A stretch of 37,654 nucleotides of DNA, taken from NCBI GenBank assembly GCA_902582875.1, contig CACHTV010000007.1:1-37654 (forward strand), written 5' to 3'. The position numbers and the translations under genes were made by a program. A model generated the notes under the pieces. The model was not told the DNA's origin. It did no database searches and saw only the letters and a program-made list of their open reading frames with translations. The stretch comes from an uncultured Pelagibacteraceae bacterium. Lineage in GTDB: Bacteria > Pseudomonadota > Alphaproteobacteria > Pelagibacterales > Pelagibacteraceae. Below are positions 17,873-24,599 of the stretch, piece after piece; position 1 is the stretch's first letter, and every line of letters starts with the position of its first letter.

Positions 17873-18863
17873 CTAAAAACTGCTGTATATTATCTTGACT
17901 AATTAATAATTGAATTTCTAAAAATCCTTTTTTACCAAAAAAATTAAAGTAATTTTCTTTTCCATAAAATGGAAAAATTACTTTTAAAAAGTCCTCTTTT
18001 TTCTCTTTTTTTTCAAAGTTATTAAAATAAAAAAAAATAAAGTTAATCAAGCTAATAGAGAACTTGTTCCAGACAGGAAATAATAATGAATTAAATTTAG
18101 ATTTTTTTATCCTAAAATTTTTAAAATTTTTTGATGATTGAGAGTCAATATAATTTTCATAAATAATTCCTTTGCCAAAATTTCCTAAGCTGTCTGCCCT
18201 ATGCCATGAATAAATAAAGGAAGAATTTTTATTGTCTTTTTTGAAGTATTTTTCACATTCTTTAATATTATCCACGTTTATTTTTTTAGTATTAAAGCTT
18301 GTATTTTCTATTTGTACTAAGTTGAAAGTTACTTGTACTATCGTTCCAGTAAGTCCAAGACCTCCTATGGTAAGATCAAAAATATCTTTATTTTTGTTTT
18401 CTGAAAGCTCCAACCATCCATTTATTTTATGATACAGAAGAATGCTTTTAATCGATTTTCTAATAGTTCCATGTAAAGCACAGGACTTCCCGTGCGAATT
18501 TGCTGATACAGCTCCTCCAATAGTTATGGTTGGGTAACCCGGAAGCTGAGGTATCCATAAATTTTTACTCAATGTAAAGTTAAGAAAATCAATTAGTAAT
18601 ATACCGGCCTCTACAGTTATTGTCTTCTCATTTTTGTTAAAATTAATAATTCTATTAAATTTTTTAAATTCTAGCGAAACACCATTTTGATTTATACCTA
18701 AAGGGCTATAAGATAAATTAGATCCAGTATTTATAATCTCATCATAATCTCTGCTTATTCCTTCTAATTGTTTATATTTATCAGGTCTAGCGCATAAAAT
18801 GTTTAGAGAAAAATTTTTGTCAAAAGAAAAAGTTTTTTTCTCTTCGGTAATGCTATTTTTCAT
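17841..18863 (-). CDS. DprE1-like FAD-dependent oxidase, N-terminal part (frameshifted)
   Basis: A 340-aa FAD-binding oxidoreductase of the vanillyl-alcohol-oxidase/PCMH fold. The FAD domain includes TVEAGILLIDFL, then LPGYPTITIGGAVSANSHGK (residues 108-126), which corresponds to the VTVGGAIACDIHGK segment of mycobacterial DprE1 including its active-site His, and GGLGLTGTIVQVT. DprE1 oxidises the 2'-OH of decaprenylphosphoryl-ribose. The reading frame ends early at LDEFKKTLQNL, and the missing C-terminal substrate domain continues in the ORF at 17534-17872 in the +1 frame. The break is in a run of seven A. It could be an assembly error, a real null mutation or slippage-dependent expression. 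It starts directly after the GT2 stop (TAAATG). Confidence 0.85.
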   Translation of the reverse strand: MKNSITEEKKTFSFDKNFSLNILCARPDKYKQLEGISRDYDEIINTGSNLSYSPLGINQNGVSLEFKKFNRIINFNKNEKTITVEAGILLIDFLNFTLSKNLWIPQLPGYPTITIGGAVSANSHGKSCALHGTIRKSIKSILLYHKINGWLELSENKNKDIFDLTIGGLGLTGTIVQVTFNLVQIENTSFNTKKINVDNIKECEKYFKKDNKNSSFIYSWHRADSLGNFGKGIIYENYIDSQSSKNFKNFRIKKSKFNSLLFPVWNKFSISLINFIFFYFNNFEKKEKKEDFLKVIFPFYGKENYFNFFGKKGFLEIQLLISQDNIQQFLDEFKKTLQNL

Positions 18864-19565
18864 TTAAATTTTAATTTTATAAAATAACTCTAACATTTCT
18901 TTTATTGTAAGTAATATATTTTTTAAGCTTACTGTTGATCCCGTTCCAAAAGTTCTAGGATATGTGTGTATACCCATTTCATTAACATTATATCCTCCGT
19001 ATTTGCTTTTGATCGCTAATTCAGCTCCTATAAAAGGGCTATTAGAAACTAAAGTTATTTTTTTTAGAAGAGATTTTTTAATAAGTCGTGACCCAGTAGA
19101 AATATCTTTAAATTTAGTATGAAATAGTATTCTCAAAATTTTATTATAAATCCAAGAAATAACTATTCTACTTGTGTTGTATTTCTTTTTAAATCTATAG
19201 GTGATTACCAAATCTGAATTATTAGATTTTTTAATTAATTTTGAAAGATCAAAAACATCATATTCTGCATCACCGTCAGTTTGAAATATCCAATCAGATT
19301 TACAATTTTTCAATCCTGTTTTTATTGCAGCACCATAGCCTAAGTTTTTTTTATGGAAAATAACTCTTATATTTTTATTTTTATTTGAGATCTTTTTTGC
19401 ATAAATTCCAGATCCTTGGGGACAACCATCGTCTACTATTACTATTTCGTTTTTTTTTATATTTACTTTTTTAAGTATTTGAACGCTTTTTGAAATCATT
19501 TTTTTAACTGTTTTCCGGTCTTTATAAAGTGGAAACATTATACTTAAAGATTTTATTTTTTTCAT
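18864..19565 (-). CDS. Family 2 glycosyltransferase (DPM1-like)
   Basis: A 233-aa soluble GT-A glycosyltransferase. The N-terminus starts SLSIMFPLYKDRKTV, followed by IVIVDDGCPQGSG (nucleotide-binding Asp pair) and FQTDGDAEYD, the metal-binding DxD equivalent. NLGYGAAIKTGL is the typical GT2 segment seen in dolichol-phosphate mannosyltransferases and their polyprenyl-phosphate relatives. No transmembrane segments are visible. It heads a four-function operon (GT2, DprE1-like, DprE2-like, GT39-like). The plausible role is charging polyprenyl phosphate with a sugar for the later enzymes, but the donor is unknown. The start lies 13 bases downstream of tRNA-Arg on the same strand, so a shared transcript is likely. 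Confidence 0.88.
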   Translation of the reverse strand: MKKIKSLSIMFPLYKDRKTVKKMISKSVQILKKVNIKKNEIVIVDDGCPQGSGIYAKKISNKNKNIRVIFHKKNLGYGAAIKTGLKNCKSDWIFQTDGDAEYDVFDLSKLIKKSNNSDLVITYRFKKKYNTSRIVISWIYNKILRILFHTKFKDISTGSRLIKKSLLKKITLVSNSPFIGAELAIKSKYGGYNVNEMGIHTYPRTFGTGSTVSLKNILLTIKEMLELFYKIKI

Positions 19566-19578
19566 TTAAATCACTGCT

Positions 19579-19655
19579 TGGTGCGCCTGCTAGGATTTGA
19601 ACCCAGAACCTCCTGGTCCGTAGCCAAGCGCTCTATCCAGTTGAGCTACAGGCGC
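19579..19655 (-). tRNA. tRNA-Arg (anticodon ACG)
   Basis: The minus strand folds into a complete cloverleaf of 77 nt. The acceptor arms GCGCCTG and CAGGCGC are perfectly paired. The D-stem is GCTC/GAGC, and the anticodon arm CTTGG-CTACGGA-CCAGG gives anticodon ACG. The variable loop is AGGTT. The T-arm is CTGGG-TTCAAAT-CCTAG with one G-T pair. The discriminator is A and CCA is encoded. Anticodon ACG reads CGN arginine codons after A34 is changed to inosine. A TAAAAT sequence at 19674-19669 is a candidate -10 box. Confidence 0.96.
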
Positions 19656-19755
19656 CTTAAATTTAATTATTTTACTATTTGTATAAACAAAAACTAATTA
19701 ATGCTATAAATAAATTTCTTAGATTCCAAAAATATTATAATAATATGTTATAGAT

Positions 19756-21066
19756 ATGTCTTTATTCTCTTCAAAATATTTAACAAAAACAAATTATTTA
19801 AACTTACTTTTTGCAGCCATACCCATAAGTTTTATAGCTGGCAATATGATCATAAATATAAATATTTTGTTATTAATACTTTCAACTTTTTTTATTTACT
19901 GGAGAGAAATCTTTAAAATAAAATATTATTTTCTAGACAAATTTATTTTTTTATCTTTTTTATTTATTTTATTTACTGGCTTTTATAATGAGTATCATTT
20001 CCACTTAATGGAATTAACATGGAAAGGCCCATTTACTACAATTATGAAATCTTTTTTTTATTTAAAATATTTAGCTTTATATTTAGTTTTAAGATTTTTA
20101 ATAGAAAAAGATAATATTAGTCTTAAACCATTTTTTATCACTTGTTCTATATTTTCTTTATTTGTCTGTTTTGATCTGTTTTTTCAATTATATTTTGGAC
20201 AAGATATATTTGGTTTTAAAAGTACTGGAAGAAAACTTTCAGGACCGTTTGGAGACGAATTAATTGCAGGGGGCTACGTGCAAAGGTTTTCTTTATTTGC
20301 CTTTTTCTTGTTTCCAATTTTCTTCAAAACTGAAACTGAAAAAATGATTAAGTTTTTAATACCATTATTATTTATAATTTTTTTTTCAGGAATAATTATA
20401 TCTGGAAATAGAATGCCCTTAATTTTATTTTTGTTTACGTTCTTTTTAGTTATAATTTTTCAAAAACAAACAAGAAGATACCTTTTTTCCTTTTTAGCAA
20501 CTTTTGTAATCATATTTCTTATTTTATTTTCTTTTAATAAAGAAATTAGAATTAACTACCTAGATTTCAAAGCAAAAATTGTAAGGGTATATGAAAATTT
20601 ATCCTCAGATCAAAAAAACATACAAGATGACGGAAAAAACTATTACTATTGGGAATTTGCTAGCTTTTACGATACTTGGAAATTAAATAAATATATCGGT
20701 GGTGGTATAAAAAATTTTAGATATTACTGTCACCATAGACCAAATAAAGAAAATTATCCTAATTTTACTTGTAACATGCATCCACACAATTATTATTTTG
20801 AAATATTAACGGAAACTGGTTTAATTGGTTTTATTATAATCTCAATCATCTTTTTAAACATATTATATATTTCATTTTTTAAAAAATATTTTTCAAATTC
20901 AAATTTAAGAGACAACCATCTAATTACTCCTTTTATATTTTTGTTCATTACTGAAATATTCCCGATAAAAAGCACTGGTAGTTTCTTTACTACAGGTAAC
21001 TCGACCTATATTTTTTTGATAATAGCAATAATTGTTGCTCTTACCAGAAAGCAAAATTTAAGTTGA
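19756..21066 (+). CDS. O-antigen ligase / Wzy-like membrane protein
   Basis: A 436-aa polytopic membrane protein with about ten to twelve hydrophobic helices and one large periplasmic loop (roughly residues 280-345). The loop ends in MHPHNYYFEILTETGLIGF, the Wzy_C signature (H-N-x-x-x-E-x-x-x-E-x-G) of O-antigen ligases and polymerases. RMPLILFLFTF before the loop matches the conserved Arg region. Such proteins transfer polyprenyl-linked glycans to lipid A core or other acceptors in the periplasm. A TATAAT lies at 19736-19741 just upstream, without a clear -35. It is divergent from the tRNA/GT2 operon and probably belongs to the same envelope-glycan pathway. Confidence 0.85.
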   Translation: MSLFSSKYLTKTNYLNLLFAAIPISFIAGNMIININILLLILSTFFIYWREIFKIKYYFLDKFIFLSFLFILFTGFYNEYHFHLMELTWKGPFTTIMKSFFYLKYLALYLVLRFLIEKDNISLKPFFITCSIFSLFVCFDLFFQLYFGQDIFGFKSTGRKLSGPFGDELIAGGYVQRFSLFAFFLFPIFFKTETEKMIKFLIPLLFIIFFSGIIISGNRMPLILFLFTFFLVIIFQKQTRRYLFSFLATFVIIFLILFSFNKEIRINYLDFKAKIVRVYENLSSDQKNIQDDGKNYYYWEFASFYDTWKLNKYIGGGIKNFRYYCHHRPNKENYPNFTCNMHPHNYYFEILTETGLIGFIIISIIFLNILYISFFKKYFSNSNLRDNHLITPFIFLFITEIFPIKSTGSFFTTGNSTYIFLIIAIIVALTRKQNLS

Positions 21067-21096
21067 AAGAGTTTAGTTAATATATAAATTAATATT

Positions 21097-22269
21097 ATGA
21101 AAGATATTGTTATAACATCAGCTTGTAGGACAGCTGTCGGATCTCTAGGAAAGACGCTTAAAAAAGTTAAAGCAGATCAACTGGGTTCAGCTGTGATATC
21201 AGAGTCCATCAATAAGTCGAAGATTAAACCTGCGGAAATAGATGAGGTTATTATGGGACAAGTTTTAACTGGTGGCGCTGGGCAGAATCCTGCTAGACAA
21301 GCAGCTATTAGATCAGGAATTCCAAAAGAAAGTCCAGCATTTATCGTCAATCAAGTTTGTGGTTCTGGAATTCGATCAGTAGCATCTGGATTTCAAAGCA
21401 TCAAAGCTGGGGACTCAAAAATTGTAATTGCTGGAGGTCAAGAAAGCATGTCATTATCACCTCACGCTATTCACCTAAGAGAAGGAAAAAAACTTGGTGA
21501 CTCAGAGATGATAGATACAATGATTAAAGATGGTTTGTGGGATGCTTTCCATGGCTACCATATGGGGGTAACAGCTGAAAACGTGGCTACAAAATTTCAA
21601 GTTACCAGAGATGATCAAGATAAATTCTCATTACAATCTCAAGAAAAAGCTCTTAAGGCTCAAAAAGAAAATAAATTTAAGGAAGAAATAATTAATTTTA
21701 AAGTTAATTCAAAAAAAACTGAAATAGATTTTAATAATGATGAGCATCCAAGACCAGATATTACTCTGGAAGCTTTAAAAAGACTCAAGCCTGTCTTTAA
21801 AAAAGATGGCACTGTTACAGCTGGAAATGCCTCAGGAATTAATGATGGAGCTGCTGCTGTAACATTAATGACAGAAGAAGAATCCAAAAAAAGAAAGCTA
21901 AATAAATTAGTTTCGATTAAATCTTGGGCGAGTTGTGGAGTAGATCCAGCTTTAATGGGAACTGGACCAATACCTGCTTCAAAAAAAGCTTTGGATTTAG
22001 CTAAGTGGTCTATAAAAGATGTCGATCTTTTTGAAGTCAATGAAGCATTTGCAGCGCAAAGTATTGCAGTTATTAGAACTCTTTCTATTCCTGAAGAAAA
22101 AGTAAATGTAAATGGTGGAGCAATAGCCTTGGGACATCCTATTGGTGCTTCTGGTACAAGAATACTTGTAACATTAATTCATGAAATGATTAAAAGAGAT
22201 GTAAATAAAGGCTTAGCAACTTTATGTATAGGTGGAGGCATGGGTATAGCGATGTGTGTTGAAAGATAA
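21097..22269 (+). CDS. atoB: Acetyl-CoA acetyltransferase (thiolase)
   Basis: A 390-aa thiolase that interconverts two acetyl-CoA and acetoacetyl-CoA in the cytoplasm. The acylated nucleophile is Cys88 (NQVCGSGIRSV). The second site has NEAFAAQ, then GGAIALGHPIGASGTR with the catalytic His. The C-terminal Cys is in LCIGGGMGIAMC. Length and motifs match the biosynthetic/degradative acetoacetyl-CoA thiolases (AtoB/PhaA). No PhaB/PhaC gene is nearby. Instead a convergent acetoacetyl-CoA synthetase lies next door, so the likely direction is thiolysis of acetoacetyl-CoA. The stop overlaps the start of a 44-codon ORF (TAATG). Confidence 0.95.
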   Translation: MKDIVITSACRTAVGSLGKTLKKVKADQLGSAVISESINKSKIKPAEIDEVIMGQVLTGGAGQNPARQAAIRSGIPKESPAFIVNQVCGSGIRSVASGFQSIKAGDSKIVIAGGQESMSLSPHAIHLREGKKLGDSEMIDTMIKDGLWDAFHGYHMGVTAENVATKFQVTRDDQDKFSLQSQEKALKAQKENKFKEEIINFKVNSKKTEIDFNNDEHPRPDITLEALKRLKPVFKKDGTVTAGNASGINDGAAAVTLMTEEESKKRKLNKLVSIKSWASCGVDPALMGTGPIPASKKALDLAKWSIKDVDLFEVNEAFAAQSIAVIRTLSIPEEKVNVNGGAIALGHPIGASGTRILVTLIHEMIKRDVNKGLATLCIGGGMGIAMCVER

Positions 22270-22403
22270 TGGAAATATCTAAACCGATTAAAGGTAAAAA
22301 GAAACGTAAAATTACAAAAATGCCATTTACGGTAAAAGGTTATATTTTATACTATGCCTTCTTTTGGGTAATAATTATTTCAATTTATTTATCATATTAT
22401 TAA
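22269..22403 (+). CDS. Small single-pass membrane protein (44 aa), unknown function
   Basis: A short ORF whose ATG overlaps the thiolase TAA by one base (TAATG). It encodes 44 residues. The N-terminal half is very basic (SKPIKGKKKRKITK) and is followed by one hydrophobic helix (GYILYYAFFWVIIISIYLS) ending at YY, consistent with an inner-membrane protein with its N-terminus inside. The stop overlaps the convergent acetoacetyl-CoA synthetase stop by four bases, so the ORF exactly fills the gap between two genes. Coupling, membrane-protein logic and exact fit support a real gene. I recognise no family. Confidence 0.65.
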   Translation: MEISKPIKGKKKRKITKMPFTVKGYILYYAFFWVIIISIYLSYY

Positions 22404-24331
22404 ATTTTAAGTTGAGAAAGATTTTTAAAAAAATCTAAACTTTCTGGATTAGCTATTGCTTCTTTATTGTTCAGTTTTTCTCCATTAATTAATTTTCTCA
22501 CAGCAAGTTCAACAATTTTCCCACTTTTAGTTCTAGGTATTGATGGAACTTTTATTATTATTGCAGGAACATGTTTTGGTGAACAATTCTTTTTAATTCT
22601 GTCTTTAATTGTTTGAATTTTTTCATCATTTAAATCTTCGTTATTTTTTGTTGTTACAAATAAAACTATTCTTATATCGTCCTTATAATCTTGTCCTACA
22701 ACCAATCCCTCTGTAATAAAATCGATGCTTTCAACTTGTTGGTAAATTTCTGATGTTCCAATTCTAACTCCCCCAGGATTTAAAGTGGCATCAGATCTGC
22801 CACTTAGAATAAATCCATTATTAGAAGTTCGTTCTACAAAGTCTCCATGATGCCAAATATTTTTGAATTTTGTGAAGTACGCTTCATGGTATTTTTTACC
22901 ATCTAGGTCACCCCAAAATTTAATTGGCATAGATGGAAATGGTTGTTTCACCACAAGTTCACCTTTCTCATTATCTTTTGTGCTTTTTCCTTGTTCATTA
23001 AAGATATCAACATCAATTGCTAGACTCTGGCCTTGGATTTCTCCTTTGTGAACATTAGAGAATAAATTTCCTAAAACTAAACAACCAACTAAATCAGTCC
23101 CGCCGGCGATAGATGCTAAATGAACATCTTTTTTTATGTTATTATAAACATATTCAAAACTTTCTTCGACTAAAGGAGAACCAGTCGAAGTTATTATTTT
23201 AATTGAACTCAAGTCTAAATTTTTTGCACTAAAATTTTCATTTTTTAAATGATCAATATATTTTGCACTAACACCAAACAAATTAAACTTTTTTTTTTGA
23301 CAGTATTCAAAAAGAATATCTATTTTTGGATATACTGGTGCTCCATCAAACAAATATATTGTTGAACCTGTTGCTAGTCCTCCTACTAGCCAGTTCCACA
23401 TCATCCAGCCAGTGGTAGTATAATAAAATAATTTTTCATCCTCTCTTATATCGCAATGAAGCATAAATTCTTTATTATGTTCAATCAGCACATTCCCAGC
23501 TCCATGAGTGATACATTTTGGTTTCCCTGTAGTTCCGCTAGAATAAAGAATATAAATTGGATGATTAAATTCAAAACGTTCGAATGTTTCATCTAATTTT
23601 GATTGACTTAAAACTTCATCAAAATCTTCAAAATTATCTAAATGTAATTTTTCTTTTTTATTATAAGAAAATACCAAAACTTTATTTATCGATGGAATTT
23701 CTTCTAAAATCTTATTTATCTTTTCTAAAATATTTATCTTTTTTCCATTATAGAAATAATAGTCAGTAGTTATTAAAATTTTTGGTTCAATTTGTTTAAA
23801 TCTATCAACTACACCTTGAGCACCAAAATCAGGTGAGCACGAGGACCAAATTATTCCATTCTTAGCACATGCTAAAAAACTTACTATGGACTCTATTTTG
23901 TTTGGCACATAAGCAGCTACTCTATCTCCTTTTTTTAGATTTAAAGTCTTTAAATACCCAGATAACTTACAGACCTTTGAATATAAATCCTTCCAAGTAA
24001 TACTTTCTTCATATCCACTTTCAGATAAAAAACCTATAGCAGGATGATCTGATTTTTTTTTAAGAATATTTTCTGAATAATTTAATTTTGAGTCAGGAAA
24101 AAATTTTGTTTTGTTAAAAATTTTATTTTTTAAAATAATTTTCTTCCCTTTATCACCGATTATTTTGGAATAATCCCAAAACTTAGACCAAAAAATTTCT
24201 GGATTTTCAACACTCCATTTCCACAAATTTTTAAAATTATTTGAAGTTTTTAAATTTATAAATTTTGAAAAATCCTTTAATAAAGAATCTTCTTTTTTTT
24301 TATCAGTTGGTTTCCAAAGAGGTATATTCAT
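22400..24331 (-). CDS. aacS: Acetoacetyl-CoA synthetase
   Basis: A 643-aa ANL-superfamily ligase that activates acetoacetate with ATP and CoA. The N-terminal domain typical of acetoacetyl-CoA synthetases is present: PLWKPTDKKKE, WKWSVENPEIFW and FWDYSKIIGDKG. The AMP-binding motif is ILYSSGTTGKPKCITHG. Further core motifs are YTTTGWMMWNWLVGGL, IAGGTDLVGC and the hinge around SGRSDATLNPGGVRIG. The C-terminal catalytic Lys lies in IPRTKSGKIVELAVRK. The similar acetyl-CoA synthetases differ at the N-terminus. With the neighbouring thiolase it makes a two-step acetoacetate-to-acetyl-CoA route. Confidence 0.92.
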   Translation of the reverse strand: MNIPLWKPTDKKKEDSLLKDFSKFINLKTSNNFKNLWKWSVENPEIFWSKFWDYSKIIGDKGKKIILKNKIFNKTKFFPDSKLNYSENILKKKSDHPAIGFLSESGYEESITWKDLYSKVCKLSGYLKTLNLKKGDRVAAYVPNKIESIVSFLACAKNGIIWSSCSPDFGAQGVVDRFKQIEPKILITTDYYFYNGKKINILEKINKILEEIPSINKVLVFSYNKKEKLHLDNFEDFDEVLSQSKLDETFERFEFNHPIYILYSSGTTGKPKCITHGAGNVLIEHNKEFMLHCDIREDEKLFYYTTTGWMMWNWLVGGLATGSTIYLFDGAPVYPKIDILFEYCQKKKFNLFGVSAKYIDHLKNENFSAKNLDLSSIKIITSTGSPLVEESFEYVYNNIKKDVHLASIAGGTDLVGCLVLGNLFSNVHKGEIQGQSLAIDVDIFNEQGKSTKDNEKGELVVKQPFPSMPIKFWGDLDGKKYHEAYFTKFKNIWHHGDFVERTSNNGFILSGRSDATLNPGGVRIGTSEIYQQVESIDFITEGLVVGQDYKDDIRIVLFVTTKNNEDLNDEKIQTIKDRIKKNCSPKHVPAIIIKVPSIPRTKSGKIVELAVRKLINGEKLNNKEAIANPESLDFFKNLSQLKI

Positions 24332-24356
24332 AAAAGCTAATTTAGCCTCTAAGAAT

Positions 24357-24458
24357 TTATCTTAACAAGTATTTTTTTAATAGGATTTTTTGAACAATTG
24401 CTGTTCTATCTGATTTAATTTCTTTTTTTTTGAACAATAAACTTATTAGCCATTTCAT
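24357..24458 (-). CDS. Possible 33-aa basic peptide upstream of acetoacetyl-CoA synthetase
   Basis: An ORF of 33 codons with ATG at 24458, ending 25 bases before the aacS start. It begins MKWLISLLFKKKEI and ends in ILLKKYLLR. It is amphipathic and basic. The frame stays open for 18 more codons upstream of the ATG but has no standard start there. No Shine-Dalgarno is visible. It overlaps the palindrome at 24392-24406. A chance ORF is at least as likely. Confidence 0.25.
   Translation of the reverse strand: MKWLISLLFKKKEIKSDRTAIVQKILLKKYLLR
24392..24406. promoter_or_regulatory. Palindrome in the aacS-aceE divergent intergenic region
   Basis: The 268-base region 24332-24599 separates two divergent metabolic genes. 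It holds a perfect palindrome GAACA-ATTGC-TGTTC at 24392-24406. A second copy of its left part, within a shared T-tract-TGAACAAT context, lies at 24431-24438, so the GAACA repeats are 40 bases apart. This could be a regulator-binding site for aacS. A TATAAT at 24586-24591, eight bases before the aceE ATG, is the only clear -10 on the plus strand and lacks a -35. Confidence 0.3.
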
Positions 24459-24599
24459 GCCATATCTGACTAAATTTAATTGACTAAAAATAGCATAAAA
24501 TATGTCGAAAATGAACTTATCAAGCGATTTGTCCTATTCTTTATAGTTTATTATTAGTGCTCTTTTTAATATGTTCCAACCAGTTTATAATAGGCAAAT

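Noticed and set aside
21660-22040. A 126-codon open frame antisense to the thiolase
   Set aside because: Fully within the thiolase on the other strand, serine/phenylalanine-rich as expected of a reverse-strand shadow.
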